Shown here: positions 7,309 through 16,828 of the stretch, one piece after another | Layout of the letters: every line of letters begins with the position of its first letter | Position numbering within the stretch: position 1 is the first letter of the stretch | Origin: JBBDYH01 sp040901795 | GTDB taxonomy: Bacteria > Planctomycetota > Planctomycetia > Pirellulales > JALHPA01 | Assembly: GCA_040901795.1 (NCBI GenBank) | Contig: JBBDYH010000126.1 | Span: 1 to 64,000 of the forward strand | Length of the DNA: 64,000 bases | Direction: 5' to 3' | Position numbers and translations under genes: made by a program | The notes under the pieces: generated by a model | What the model was told of the DNA's origin: nothing | Database searches by the model: none | Seen by the model: only the letters and a program-made list of their open reading frames with translations

Positions 7309-8559
7309 TCAGATGCGCTGTGATCCGTTCATCTTCGGCAAACTCTTGTGTACATTCGGCCCGAAATACCGCAGGCCGACCAAGGCCTCGCTGCCGGTGT
7401 TCTCAATCTCCACGCCGCGCGTCGCCGCCGTTTGCGTGATGAACACCTCGTCTTCGGTAGCTTCGCCAAAGCGGATCATCGCGGGCGTCTGCAAGTTAAG
7501 CTTGCCCAGACGCCCGCGCCCCTGCACCGTGATCCAGCCGCTGGCGCCGGGATCTTTGAGCATACACTTCGCGCCCGGCTCAACCGTCAGCTCCTTGGCG
7601 CTAAAAAGCTGCTCGCCATCAACCGTCCCGTACACAATCCAGCGGTCAGAAAAGCCGTCCCCAGAGCGCTCGCGATCAACGATCGGTTCCAGGTAGTTGC
7701 TCTCTTTGAAGTGCGTATCGACATTCTTCTCCCAATCGAGCTGGCCGATGATGAAATCGAGATCCTTGTGCTTCTCCTCGGGCACGTCTTTGACCAACAG
7801 CGACCACGGCACGTACCGCCCCTCGACGATGTTCTGGAACATGCCGAACACATCGCTCCCCCATTGCGGCTCGTACGTACACAGCGATCCAGGTGCATGA
7901 AGAACACCTGGCGGAATCAACCAACCCGTACCGCGCTTCAGACGATACGCCCGCGACAGATCGAGGATGCCGTTGTCCCCTTTGTCCCAGTTCTCGAGGC
8001 ATTGACGGAGTTGCTCCTTCGTCGTGCCCGGCTCCAGCCCCATGAACGTGTACGCAAAGTTATTGTCGACGTTGTTCAACTGCGGCGGAAAATAGTAGCT
8101 TTCCGGCTTCCCTTCCTGTCCCACGAGCGCGGCATCCTTGAAACCCTGATGCATGTGGTGCGGAATTGGCCCCATGTTGTCGAAGAACTTCGAATACACG
8201 GGCCACTTCTTGTACTTGCCGTACATTTCGCCGCCGATCAGCGCTGCCCCGTCTTCGGCCACGGCGTCGCGAAGTAAGAAACGCTGGCCGGCAAACGCCA
8301 CGTAGCTCAGCCCCTCGTCTGGCACGCGGCCTTCGTTGGCCGCCTCGGTCGTGCTGGCGAACCACCGCTCGTCGATGCCGCCCCGGTTGGCGCCGTAGGA
8401 ATAATAATCGCTCGGGTGCAATTTGATCCGCTGGCCAGGGTGCAAAAAGCTCCGTGGCACCCAGGTCGGTGTAAGCCGTAGCAGCCCCTCGGCCGCCTCG
8501 AGCGCTTGTTTGAGAATCGAACCCACATTGTCCTTGCCCACCACCGTCGAGGACTTCAT
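7309..8559 (-). CDS. Phosphomannose-isomerase-like cupin protein
   Basis: A 416-residue protein starting at the ATG at 8559, preceded by GGGAG with a 7-base gap; an upstream frame extension lacks a ribosome site. It resembles class I mannose-6-phosphate isomerases: metal-binding PIPHHMHQGF near residue 136, ESYYFPPQLN, then GTGWLIPPGVLHAPGSLCTYE near 212 and a second cupin-like C-terminal half (CMLKDPGASGWITVQGRG). It probably isomerises a sugar or sugar phosphate in the cytoplasm, in keeping with its sugar-metabolism neighbours. Substrate specificity cannot be assigned, so manA is not claimed. Confidence 0.75.
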   Translation of the reverse strand: MKSSTVVGKDNVGSILKQALEAAEGLLRLTPTWVPRSFLHPGQRIKLHPSDYYSYGANRGGIDERWFASTTEAANEGRVPDEGLSYVAFAGQRFLLRDAVAEDGAALIGGEMYGKYKKWPVYSKFFDNMGPIPHHMHQGFKDAALVGQEGKPESYYFPPQLNNVDNNFAYTFMGLEPGTTKEQLRQCLENWDKGDNGILDLSRAYRLKRGTGWLIPPGVLHAPGSLCTYEPQWGSDVFGMFQNIVEGRYVPWSLLVKDVPEEKHKDLDFIIGQLDWEKNVDTHFKESNYLEPIVDRERSGDGFSDRWIVYGTVDGEQLFSAKELTVEPGAKCMLKDPGASGWITVQGRGRLGKLNLQTPAMIRFGEATEDEVFITQTAATRGVEIENTGSEALVGLRYFGPNVHKSLPKMNGSQRI

Positions 8560-8665
8560 TTCCAAACTCCCGAGGGAATAATCGCGCACGGTACCGAGCG
8601 CAATGACAAAACAACGCACGAGCCCTTGTTTTATGCGGGCATTCGGCCGACTGCAAGGAGCGGCC

Positions 8666-8700
8666 TTTGGAGTGCGAGACTCGTCCTCGCTGTCTTTTTC
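8666..8700. repeat. Half copy of the TTTGGAGTGCGRCGACT repeat
   Basis: TTTGGAGTGCGAGACTCGTC followed by CTCGCTGTCTTTTTC resembles the left ends of the elements at 16934-17053 and 28045-28182. No right end is seen here. Confidence 0.5.
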
Positions 8701-8759
8701 CTTGAGCCCTCACGGTGTAGTCGCTATGGTGGCCCCATACATTGTTTCGGAGGAGTGTC

Positions 8760-10178
8760 ATGCTGATTCGTGTGGTCGCTGTGACAATGTTGACCCTTTC
8801 ATTCACACCGGTCCGAGCCGATCTGCGCCAGGAGGCTGAGGCCGGTTTGAAGAAGGCAATCGCCTTCTTCCACCGGCAAGTCGCCGTCGAAGGCGGCTAT
8901 GTCTACAGTTACAGCGGCGAACTGAAGCTGCGCGAAGGGGAAGGCAAGGCCGGGCCGCGAACCGTTTGGGTGCAGCCGCCAGGCACACCGGCCGTCGGCG
9001 ACGCAATGCTTGAGGCGTACGAGCGAACGGGCGAACAAGCGTACCTGGATGCCGCGCTCGACGCCGGCCGCGCTTTGGTGCGCGGGCAGATGCACAGCGG
9101 CGGCTGGACGAACCGGATCGAATTTGACCCCGCGCTCCGCAAAGGCTTCGCCTACCGTGTTGACGGCCCGCCGGGAAAGCGCGCCCGCAATATCAGCTCG
9201 TTCGATGACGATCAGACGCAATCGGCTCTCCGGCTGCTGATGCGGCTCGACCGAGCGACGAACGAAACGGATAAGCCGATCCATGAGGCAGCGATGTATG
9301 GACTCGACGCTGTGATCCGCAACCAACACCGCAACGGGGCCTGGTCGCAAGTATTTGATGGCGCTCATGTCCGCGACGACGAGCCGAAGCCGGCGAGCTA
9401 CCCGACCGACTGGCCGCGACAGCACCCCGGCGGAGATTATTGGTGGCACTACACGTTCAACGACGGCGCCATGGCCGCGGTTATCGAAACGCTCCTCGAA
9501 GCGGAACGGCTCTATGGTAATCCTAAGTACAAGGAGGCGGCCATTCGCGGCGGCGAGTTTATTCTGCGCGCGCAAATGCCGCCGCCGCAGCCCAGTTGGG
9601 CGCAGCAATATAATGCCGACATGCACCCGGCCTGGGCGCGCAAGTTCGAGCCGCCGGCTGTCAGCAGCTCGGAGACGGCAGGCGTGATCCGCATTCTAAT
9701 CGCATTGAACCAGGCGACCGGCGCAGAGCGGTTTTTAGCCCCGGTTCCCGCCGCGCTTGACTGGCTCAAAAAGTCAGCTCTACCCGGCGGCGGGCACGCA
9801 CGCTTCTACGAGCTGCAAACGAACAAGCCGCTTTACCTCACCAGGGATTACCAGCTTACGTACGAGCCGAATGACTTGCCGACGCACTATTCGTTCATTC
9901 AGAAAGACGTCGGCCTGAGCAGGCTGGAACGCCAATACCGTAACGCGATGTCCCACAACAATGAGTCGCGCCTGCCAACTGAGTCATCGCGGCCGGTGTC
10001 GGATAACGAGGTCCGCCGCATCCTTGACGCGCTCGACGAGCGTGGGGCATGGGTCGAGCAAGGCGCGCTTAAGTCCTATGGGCACGTAGGGCCCATTATC
10101 GACAGTCGAACGTTCATCCGCAACGTTGATCGCCTCAGTCGCTACCTGGCCGTTTTGCGCGCAGCGCCCGCAAGATAG
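8760..10178 (+). CDS. Secreted pectate lyase, PL10 type (PelA-like)
   Basis: A 472-residue exported protein. The ATG at 8760 follows GGAGG at a good distance, and an upstream TTG would place the ribosome site inside the gene. It has a signal peptide ending near PVRA. The fold is the (alpha/alpha)-toroid of polysaccharide lyase family 10: WVQPPGTPAVGDAMLEAYE, SSFDDDQTQSALRLLMRLD, and the catalytic region QQYNADMHPAWARKFEPP near residues 281-298. PL10 enzymes cleave polygalacturonate by beta-elimination in a calcium-dependent way. It points to growth on plant or algal polysaccharide. It is convergent with the downstream glycosyltransferase. Confidence 0.85.
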   Translation: MLIRVVAVTMLTLSFTPVRADLRQEAEAGLKKAIAFFHRQVAVEGGYVYSYSGELKLREGEGKAGPRTVWVQPPGTPAVGDAMLEAYERTGEQAYLDAALDAGRALVRGQMHSGGWTNRIEFDPALRKGFAYRVDGPPGKRARNISSFDDDQTQSALRLLMRLDRATNETDKPIHEAAMYGLDAVIRNQHRNGAWSQVFDGAHVRDDEPKPASYPTDWPRQHPGGDYWWHYTFNDGAMAAVIETLLEAERLYGNPKYKEAAIRGGEFILRAQMPPPQPSWAQQYNADMHPAWARKFEPPAVSSSETAGVIRILIALNQATGAERFLAPVPAALDWLKKSALPGGGHARFYELQTNKPLYLTRDYQLTYEPNDLPTHYSFIQKDVGLSRLERQYRNAMSHNNESRLPTESSRPVSDNEVRRILDALDERGAWVEQGALKSYGHVGPIIDSRTFIRNVDRLSRYLAVLRAAPAR

Positions 10179-10229
10179 TACGAACTCTCCGCGTGATTGA
10201 CTACACTACGGCAACGACCGCCATGCCCC

Positions 10230-10898
10230 TCACTCACCGACCGTAAAGTTACGGACGCCGCTCTTCACGCGCGAAAGAAAATTTGGTCGCCGCGCGCCGC
10301 CGGGATTGTCTGTTCCGGTGGGGCAGACGCGCAGGTCAGCCTTTGTGAGCGCAGCGTTTGCAGTGATTTCCTGCACCTCTGCGGCGGTGCGTCGCAAATC
10401 CTCGATCGCGCCTGGGCGCACGAGCCGAAAGCCTCCGCTCGACTTCGGCCGGACGGAGGCGGAAGTTTCCATATCGAAACGAATCCCGGCCGCCATCGAG
10501 AATGGGCTGCGTCGAATTGCCGTCGCAGAATGACGCAGCGACTTTGGAGCTATGGCGGGCGACCGTAGCGAGCGCCACAGCCGAACAATTTCCTGCGCAT
10601 CGAGCGTCTCCTTGCCATCGTGGGCCATGACGATGTCCCCTCGCGATTCGCGCAGCCCGTGTCGAATCGCCAGGCTTGCACCGCGGCGGACCGGCTCGCG
10701 CAGCAGCCGTACTTGCGGATAGCGGCGGACCAACTCCCGGGCAACGTCGTACGTCGCGTCGGTCGATCCATCGTCCATAATCAAAAGCTCGAACCGATCC
10801 GTCAGTTCAGCGACTACGTCCAGGATCTGAGCGCCCTTCTCCGAGAGCCACGACTGGGCGTTGTTCACCGGCAGAATTACGCTGAGCGAACGGTTCAA
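10230..10898 (-). CDS. Glycosyltransferase family 2 protein, short
   Basis: From a TTG at 10898, preceded by AAGGA with a 7-base gap, the product is 222 residues starting at the GT2 strand RSLSVILPVNNAQSWL, followed by FELLIMDDGSTDATYDVA (nucleotide-sugar binding DDGS) and RGDIVMAHDGKETLDA where the DxD-like site would lie. The frame stays open upstream to 11171, but that extra segment is Arg-rich and unlike any GT2. The C-terminal half lacks a recognisable acceptor domain or membrane helices, and the DxD is degenerate (HDGKE), so activity is uncertain. Confidence 0.65.
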   Translation of the reverse strand: MNRSLSVILPVNNAQSWLSEKGAQILDVVAELTDRFELLIMDDGSTDATYDVARELVRRYPQVRLLREPVRRGASLAIRHGLRESRGDIVMAHDGKETLDAQEIVRLWRSLRSPAIAPKSLRHSATAIRRSPFSMAAGIRFDMETSASVRPKSSGGFRLVRPGAIEDLRRTAAEVQEITANAALTKADLRVCPTGTDNPGGARRPNFLSRVKSGVRNFTVGE

Positions 10899-11204
10899 GA
10901 TTTGTTCCTTGAGGTTGGCGGCAGAGGGACGGTCCACGACGGCACGAAAACGATTGAGCGGCGCGCATGCGCAGCGGTACGCTCCGCATCGGCTACGGAC
11001 AGCTTGTATATCCAGATGCCCTGCGAACATTACGGCGACACGGGGCATAATGGCCGCAACGATCGGTCCAAGGAATCCGGCAATCCGCGATTCGCGGTCC
11101 CTTAGCGGCTGGCTAGCTTGCTGGCGGCCGTCGCGGGACGGGGTTATGCTGATTAGTCGGATGGCAGTCAAGTGCTGCTTTCGTCCTTCGCCCTTCGTCC
11201 TTCC

Positions 11205-11600
11205 ATGTCAGCGGCCGAAACCATAGCTCCCGACTTCAATGGCCCGGACGGCCTCCTTCCCGCGATCGCCCAAGACGCGGTGACGGGCGAGGTGCTGATG
11301 CTGGCCTGGATGAACGCCGAAAGCTATGCCGAGACGCTGGCCACGGGCCGCGCGGTGTATTACAGTCGGAGCCGCCAGCGGCAGTGGCGCAAAGGCGAGG
11401 AGAGCGGTCATGTGCAGCTCGTTCGCGGCGTGTTTGTAGACTGCGACGCTGACGTAATCCTGCTTAAGGTGGTGCAGGTCGGCGATGCCGCTTGTCATGA
11501 AGGCTACAAAAGCTGCTTTTTCCGCGAAGTCACGCCGGAGGGGACGCGAATCGTGGCCGAGCGCGTGTTTGATCCAAAGGCGGTGTACAAACCCGGCTGA
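11205..11600 (+). CDS. hisI: Phosphoribosyl-AMP cyclohydrolase
   Basis: The 131-residue product matches the full length of monofunctional HisI. It opens the adenine ring of PR-AMP in the third step of histidine biosynthesis, in the cytoplasm. The family core is present: LMLAWMNAESYAETLATGRA, YYSRSRQRQWRKGEESGHVQ, the zinc/magnesium residues in DCDADVILLKV, and the zinc cysteines in ACHEGYKSCFFRE. The ATG at 11205 was chosen because the family starts there; an upstream non-ATG extension is unlikely. No hisE domain is fused and no other his gene is nearby. Confidence 0.95.
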   Translation: MSAAETIAPDFNGPDGLLPAIAQDAVTGEVLMLAWMNAESYAETLATGRAVYYSRSRQRQWRKGEESGHVQLVRGVFVDCDADVILLKVVQVGDAACHEGYKSCFFREVTPEGTRIVAERVFDPKAVYKPG

Positions 11601-11644
11601 TCGTCCAGACTTCCCATTTCGCATTCCCCATTCCCCACTCAACA

Positions 11645-12712
11645 ATGATCTACCGATCTCCGTCTACTGTTCGCTGCTGGCTCTGCGTCCTCGCCGCTCT
11701 GGGCCTGTCGGCAGTATTGATCCTGGCGGCACAGGCGACCGCACAAGAAAAGACAGCCGGAAAGGTTCTCGGCCTGCCGTTGCTCTACGAGGCAGGTTTC
11801 GAGGATGCCGAAGTCGGCGGTGTGGCAGCCGACTGGAAGCCGGCCGACTCTAAGGCCTGGAAGATCGGCGAGAAAGGCGATGAGCAGTTCTACAGCCAGT
11901 TCAAGGCGAGCAATTACAAACCGACTCATCGCAGCCCCGTTAATTACACGCTGCTCAAGGACCACGTGGTCGGCGATTTCGTCCTCGAAGTCCGCGTCCA
12001 GAGCACGCGCGCCGAATACGGCCATCGCGACGCCTGCTTCTTTTTCGGCCATCAAGACCCGGACCACTTTTACTACGTCCACATTGCCACCAAGGCGGAC
12101 GATCACGCCAATCAAATATTCATCGTCAACGGCGCCCCGCGCACGAAAATCTCCAAGACCAGCACCGCCGGCACCAGGTGGAGCGAGGGTTGGCACAACG
12201 TCCGCATTGTCCGCCGCGTGGAGCCCGGCACGATTGAAGTCTACTTCGACGACATGAAGAAGCCGATCATGACCGCGGTGGATAAAACTTTTACTCACGG
12301 CCAGGTCGGCTTCGGCACATTCGACGACACGGCCAACTTCGACGACTTCAAGCTCTACGGCGTGAAGCGGGCGGTAAGCGTAGAACGGACCAAGGAGCCG
12401 CTCGAATCGGTGCAGCGAAATCTGGCTGACAAGAAGGCCGTGCTCGTCGACGTGCGCGAGAAGCGGGAGTGGGACGAGGGTCATGTCGCCGGCGCGATCT
12501 TCCTGCCGCTCAGCGAACTGAAAAAGGAAACCGACGCGAACGCACTTGGTAAGCAGCTTCCCAAGGATGCGATAATCTACACGCACTGCCGTTCAGGCGT
12601 GCGTTCCCTGGCCGCCGGTAGGATTCTGGCCGAACAAGGCTACAATGTCCGGCCGCTCAAACCCGGCTACGAAGAACTGCTCGACGCGGGGTTTAAGAAG
12701 GCTGAGGACTGA
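11645..12712 (+). CDS. Secreted DUF1080-like/LamG-type domain fused to rhodanese
   Basis: A 355-residue protein. It has a signal peptide (hydrophobic LCVLAALGLSAVLILAA, then QATAQ). Residues ~45-245 form a jelly-roll concanavalin-like domain of the DUF1080 type (GDFVLEVRVQST, ACFFFGHQDPDHFYYVHI, WHNVRIVRRVEPGTIEVYFD, GQVGFGTFDDTANFDDFKLY). Residues ~255-350 are a rhodanese (VLVDVREKREWDEGHVAGAI) with active-site cysteine in THCRSGVRS. Rhodaneses transfer sulfane sulfur; a carbohydrate-type domain beside an exported rhodanese is unusual. The role is unknown. It starts 44 bases after hisI. Confidence 0.85.
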   Translation: MIYRSPSTVRCWLCVLAALGLSAVLILAAQATAQEKTAGKVLGLPLLYEAGFEDAEVGGVAADWKPADSKAWKIGEKGDEQFYSQFKASNYKPTHRSPVNYTLLKDHVVGDFVLEVRVQSTRAEYGHRDACFFFGHQDPDHFYYVHIATKADDHANQIFIVNGAPRTKISKTSTAGTRWSEGWHNVRIVRRVEPGTIEVYFDDMKKPIMTAVDKTFTHGQVGFGTFDDTANFDDFKLYGVKRAVSVERTKEPLESVQRNLADKKAVLVDVREKREWDEGHVAGAIFLPLSELKKETDANALGKQLPKDAIIYTHCRSGVRSLAAGRILAEQGYNVRPLKPGYEELLDAGFKKAED

Positions 12713-12738
12713 ACGGCTCGCTGAACCCCGAATCATTA

Positions 12739-13737
12739 TCAAAACGGATTCGGAATAAAGCACAGCACGGGAATCGCCAGCGACGCCAGACCCAATACGT
12801 ATCTCCCGCGGCCCAGCCGCACGCAATCGTCGGCGGTTGCTGGGTGGTCAACGCCGAGGAACGTGACGATGACGATCATCAGCGTCCAGGTGTAGTTCTC
12901 CGAGACGATCATGTAGCCGATAGCCACCAGCAGAAACGCACGTGCCAGATAATGCGCCCGGCGGCGGAAAAGTCCGTAGATTACGTGCCCCCCATCGAGT
13001 TGGCTGATCGGCATCATGTTTAACCCGGTGACCAGCATGCCCACCCAGCCGGCCATGTAGAGAGGATTGCCTGGCAGAAAGACTTCGGCGCCGGCTGCCG
13101 CTTCGGGCCGTAGCCAGCGTATCAACAACTCCGCTAGCACCGGGTCGCCGGATATATGCATGCCAGGGCCCGGAACCTCCAATCGTGCCTGGAGCACGCC
13201 AAAGCATAACACTGGGATTGCCACCACCAACCCGGCCAGCGGACCGGCGATGCCGATGTCGAACATCTGCTTCCGGTCAGCCTGACGTCCGTCCATCGCA
13301 ATCACCGCCCCCATCGTCCCCATGAACAGCGGGAAGGGGACGAAGATTGGATAACTGGCGTGGATTCCATAGCGCACGGTCATCAGGAAGTGCCCCATCT
13401 CGTGCGCAAACAAGATGCCCAACACCGCGAGCATGTATCGCAGCCCGTCCCACCAGTTCCTGGCCACCCACACGGCGGCCTGGTCATCAAAGGGAAAACG
13501 GTCGGCCGGCCATTGATAGACCCCGGCAAAGAACGTCGTCAAACACGTCGCCAGAAACAAGACCAGCGGCACCAGCCAGCGGCGCCGGCGCGGCGGCTCC
13601 AGCAGCACTTCGTCGACGGTCTCGCCCGCTTGCGGCGACGCGAAGTACACTTCGTCGCGCACGGGCGCCGGCGAATCACTTCGCTCGTCGGCGGTTTCAG
13701 ACGAAGTTACCGGCTCGCCGGCCATCGGGTCGCTCAT
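12739..13737 (-). CDS. Site-2-protease-like M50 membrane metalloprotease
   Basis: A 332-residue integral membrane protein. A ~60-residue acidic cytoplasmic N-terminus is followed by helices containing the zinc motif HEMGH near residue 112 (LFAHEMGHFLMTVRYG) and the second M50 motif NMMPISQLDGGH near residue 248. Both motifs are intact. The family cleaves transmembrane segments of regulators such as anti-sigma factors. The start used is the ATG at 13737 (MSDPMAGEP); an upstream ATG would add 26 residues. It is convergent with the DUF1080-rhodanese gene. An ECF sigma/anti-sigma pair lies at the far end of the window, but a link is conjecture. Confidence 0.9.
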   Translation of the reverse strand: MSDPMAGEPVTSSETADERSDSPAPVRDEVYFASPQAGETVDEVLLEPPRRRRWLVPLVLFLATCLTTFFAGVYQWPADRFPFDDQAAVWVARNWWDGLRYMLAVLGILFAHEMGHFLMTVRYGIHASYPIFVPFPLFMGTMGAVIAMDGRQADRKQMFDIGIAGPLAGLVVAIPVLCFGVLQARLEVPGPGMHISGDPVLAELLIRWLRPEAAAGAEVFLPGNPLYMAGWVGMLVTGLNMMPISQLDGGHVIYGLFRRRAHYLARAFLLVAIGYMIVSENYTWTLMIVIVTFLGVDHPATADDCVRLGRGRYVLGLASLAIPVLCFIPNPF

Positions 13738-13790
13738 TTTCTCAGCATACCATTTTGGCACGGCGGCCCAAGAGCGACGCGTACTTAGAA

Positions 13791-13908
13791 GCCCGAATGA
13801 CAAACGAAGCAGCAATGACGAATGACGGACGAGAATGGCGTACGTCGGTTCGTCATTCGAGCTTGGTCACTCGTTCGGCATTCGGATTTCGTGGTTCGTC
13901 ATTCTATC
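13791..13908. repeat. GAATGAC/GTCATTC low-complexity spacer
   Basis: The spacer consists of scattered copies of CGAATGAC and its reverse complement GTCATTCG (for example GCAATGACGAATGACG and GGTTCGTCATTC). A similar TCATTCGTCATT run lies at about 1243-1320. Confidence 0.5.
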
Positions 13909-15567
13909 CTAGTAGATCTCAATGCTCTTTACCGCGTTGCCGCCCGAGAGCCGGGCGCCGTTGAGGCAGCGTTCGGCGGCGCGGATCAGTTCCGCCGCGG
14001 GAAAATTCTTGGGTGGCAGCGCCACACTGGTTACACCGACGCTCACGGTCACCACCGCGGTATCGACGGTCGCCGCCGAAAGTGCCATCCGCCGCACGCG
14101 CGCCATCAGCTCGTTCGAGACGTCCACAGCTTGCCGCCGATCGCAAGCGGGCAGGATGATCGCAAACTGCACTTCGCGCGACTGTACGACCGCCGCGCCG
14201 TGATGATCAAGCGCGCGGCACTCAGCCCCCAACGCTTCGACCAGCCGCTCGGCTTCCGCGGGCCCGCGGGTGATTAGCAAATCTTGGTACTGGTCGATCT
14301 CGACAACCAGCAGGCTGAGCGAACGGCGCGCCTGCCGGCACGTCGCCACCGCGGCCGCCACGCGCCCGATGAAGCCGGGATCCTGTCCGATGTCGCCGGC
14401 AGGGGGAGTTGCGGTGCGCGGCTTCACCGTCTGCAATCGACTTTGGACTTGCGTTGCAGCGCCGACGACGGAAGCGACGGCACGGCATTCGGCAGCGGTT
14501 TCGCGTCTAACCGCAGTTTCATTCGAGCGGAGTGCGCCGGCCGTTTCGTCGGCCAGCCGCTGAACGTCGGCCAGTAGCCGTCGATCCGGCTCGGTCCCGT
14601 TCGAGCCCACCTCACGCGCAAGTAATTGCGCCGCCGCGTCGTAGGCCACCGCCGAGAGCCGCGCGTGGGCTTTAATCAGGACGGCCGGATAATCGTGTCC
14701 CTGCGGCAGATCGAGTTCCAGGACTTCGGCCAGTTGTTCCACCTTCGCGGCCAGCGTCGTGACCAGCGACGCCAGTTGTGTATGCGACAGCGCCAGGCAC
14801 TCCTGGCCCCGGTCGAGCAGTTCGGCCAAGAGGTCGGTGCGGTTCTCGGCCAGCAAGCTGCCGACGAGATCGGCCAATTGCAGCACCTCGGCAAGCGACC
14901 GATCCTCGGGCGCAAGCGCCAAGGTCCGCTCACGACTTTGCCCTGCCTCGACGGCGATCGTGAGCTGTTCGGGCAATCTCCACCGCTGCAGCAGCCGCGC
15001 CGACAGAGTGGCATGATCGAAGCCGAGCGTCGCCCGCTCGGTCTCGGCGATATTCGCCGACCGCTCGAGCGCGCCGCCATAGAGTCGGGCGTAGCTCTCT
15101 CCCATCTCTTGCAAAAGCACCAGCGCCCCAATGTCTTGCAACAGGCCGGCGATAAACGCCTCGTCGCCGGGTTTGCCAAGAATCGCCTGGCTGATCTCGC
15201 GGGCCGCCACTGCCTTGACCAGCGTGCGATGCCAGTAGCGCCGCAGGATGTCGCCGTTAAGTCCGACAAACAGCCGATCAGGCAAGCTGAAGCCGAGCAC
15301 CAGGAGCTTGAGCGGGTTGATGCCCAACAGGCCGATCGCCTGGGTGAGATCAGTCACTTCCCGGCTGAGACCAAACAGCGAGCTGTTGACCACGCGGAGG
15401 ACTTTGCTCGTCAGGGCCGGATCATTTTCGATGCATTCCTTGATCGCCCGCGCATCGACGGTCGGCGACTCGGTCAGCGCCAGCACGCGGACCGCCACCG
15501 TGGGCAGGCTATAAAGCTGCCCACAGCGGTCCACCAGGCGATCGAGAGTTGAAGTACGATCGGACAT
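13909..15567 (-). CDS. HDOD domain protein with degenerate GGDEF domain
   Basis: A 552-residue cytoplasmic protein. Residues ~8-210 are an HDOD domain (YSLPTVAVRVLALTES, NDPALTSKVLRVVNSSLFGL, FIAGLLQDIGALVLLQ), a non-catalytic HD relative used in signalling. A helical linker follows. Residues ~390-545 have the fold pattern of a diguanylate cyclase (SLLVVEIDQYQDLL, TVSVGVTSVALPP), but the GGDEF signature is SREVQF near residue 460, so c-di-GMP synthesis is unlikely. It may act as a receptor or scaffold. Start at the ATG at 15567 (MSDRTSTLDR), where homology begins. Confidence 0.85.
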   Translation of the reverse strand: MSDRTSTLDRLVDRCGQLYSLPTVAVRVLALTESPTVDARAIKECIENDPALTSKVLRVVNSSLFGLSREVTDLTQAIGLLGINPLKLLVLGFSLPDRLFVGLNGDILRRYWHRTLVKAVAAREISQAILGKPGDEAFIAGLLQDIGALVLLQEMGESYARLYGGALERSANIAETERATLGFDHATLSARLLQRWRLPEQLTIAVEAGQSRERTLALAPEDRSLAEVLQLADLVGSLLAENRTDLLAELLDRGQECLALSHTQLASLVTTLAAKVEQLAEVLELDLPQGHDYPAVLIKAHARLSAVAYDAAAQLLAREVGSNGTEPDRRLLADVQRLADETAGALRSNETAVRRETAAECRAVASVVGAATQVQSRLQTVKPRTATPPAGDIGQDPGFIGRVAAAVATCRQARRSLSLLVVEIDQYQDLLITRGPAEAERLVEALGAECRALDHHGAAVVQSREVQFAIILPACDRRQAVDVSNELMARVRRMALSAATVDTAVVTVSVGVTSVALPPKNFPAAELIRAAERCLNGARLSGGNAVKSIEIY

Positions 15568-15778
15568 AAGCAATGTTTTGGGAGCAGGATAATCGGGACG
15601 ATCGATACAACAGTCAGTCCCGATTAGCGCGCAAATCGGCCAGTGGCAACCGATCCAGCACAAGCTTAGCTTGCGGGGAAAGTCGCGGAGAATGGAGCGG
15701 AAATAGGCTTGGCGTTCGGATTGGAGGCGTGGCCGTGGGCGCTGTGGCGGCCGGCGTCATGTTGGGTACAATTACGGT

Positions 15779-16009
15779 ATGACAGCCGAGCATTTTGAGC
15801 ATCTCTTTGACGCATTAAACAGTCGTTCCCCATTTCAACCTTTCACCGTTGAACTCGTCGGAGGCGACCGATTTGAGGTAGACCACCCGCGCGCCATGGT
15901 CGTCCGAGACGGTGTTGCGGTGTACTTGAAGCCGGGAGGCATACCGGTCTGGTTCGATCACGAGAGCGTCACGCAGATCATCAGCGACATCGCCGACGCG
16001 TCGGCTTGA
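15779..16009 (+). CDS. Small conserved-looking hypothetical protein
   Basis: A 76-residue soluble protein (EHLFDALNSRSPFQPFTVEL, GGDRFEVDHPRAMVVRDGVA). It appears all-beta after an N-terminal helix and has an amphipathic helix at the end. This pattern is familiar from short planctomycete hypothetical proteins, but I cannot name a family. No clear ribosome site precedes the ATG. It stands alone in a 480-base gap between two minus-strand genes. No function is assigned. Confidence 0.6.
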   Translation: MTAEHFEHLFDALNSRSPFQPFTVELVGGDRFEVDHPRAMVVRDGVAVYLKPGGIPVWFDHESVTQIISDIADASA

Positions 16010-16047
16010 AGAGCTACTTTCCGCACTCAGCGTAGGGCATGTGGCTT

Positions 16048-16824
16048 TCAGCCACTGACTCCGTACATCTGCTTCAGCGCATCAATCCCGACGCGAAGCG
16101 CATGCAGCTCGCTGCCGATGGTCAGCATGCGGCAGCCTTTTTCTACGGCACGCGTGGCGAAGGCCGGCGACGGCGGGACGGTGCCCCACGTCTTGCCATG
16201 TTTTTGGCAGGCGGCGTAAACGGCGTCGATTGCTTCCCAGACGCGTGCGTGATCGGGCTGGCCAAAGACTCCCAGCTCCGCGGAAAGGTCGGCGGGGCCG
16301 ACGAACAGCAGATCAACCTGTGGAAGCGCGGCAATCGCATCGAGGCCGTTAAGCGCACTCATGGTTTCGATCTGGATGCCGACCAGTGTCTCGTTGCAGC
16401 GCGCGTCGGCCAGCTCGCGGGCTGTGCGACGCGTGAAATACCCGTCCGCCCCTTGCGTGTTCACGCCGCGCCAGCCGGCCGGCGAATAGCAACACCAGCG
16501 GGTGAACTCAGCCGCTTCGGCCGCCGAGGTGATGCGGGCGGCCATCACGCCTTCCACACCCGCCTCCAGGTTCTGACTGGCCAGCGAGTAGTGCGTAAAC
16601 GGCATGCGTACGAATGAGCCGAGGCCATTGGCCCGCGCGGCGATCGCGCCCACCAGGATCTGCTCCGTGTTGATCGCCGAGTGTTCCTGGTCGAACCAGA
16701 GGCCGTCATAGCCGCCCGCCTGGCCGAACATCTCGATGGCGATCGGGTGGCACATACGGCCGAGAGAAAAGACGCGGAGCACACGGTTGGGCTGGGCGAG
16801 CAGGTCTTTGAGGATGCGGGACAT
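16048..16824 (-). CDS. HpcH/HpaI family aldolase
   Basis: A 258-residue TIM-barrel class II aldolase of the HpaI/2-keto-3-deoxy-L-rhamnonate aldolase type. Family motifs are GLWFDQEHSAI (base His), IQIETMSALNGLDAI (metal Glu) and LLFVGPADLSAELG (metal Asp). It catalyses reversible pyruvate-aldehyde aldol cleavage, probably in sugar-acid or aromatic breakdown. Full length and intact. The ATG is preceded within a few bases by (TGAACCC) heptads and no Shine-Dalgarno. Neighbours do not form an obvious pathway. Confidence 0.9.
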   Translation of the reverse strand: MSRILKDLLAQPNRVLRVFSLGRMCHPIAIEMFGQAGGYDGLWFDQEHSAINTEQILVGAIAARANGLGSFVRMPFTHYSLASQNLEAGVEGVMAARITSAAEAAEFTRWCCYSPAGWRGVNTQGADGYFTRRTARELADARCNETLVGIQIETMSALNGLDAIAALPQVDLLFVGPADLSAELGVFGQPDHARVWEAIDAVYAACQKHGKTWGTVPPSPAFATRAVEKGCRMLTIGSELHALRVGIDALKQMYGVSG

Positions 16825-16828
16825 GGAA

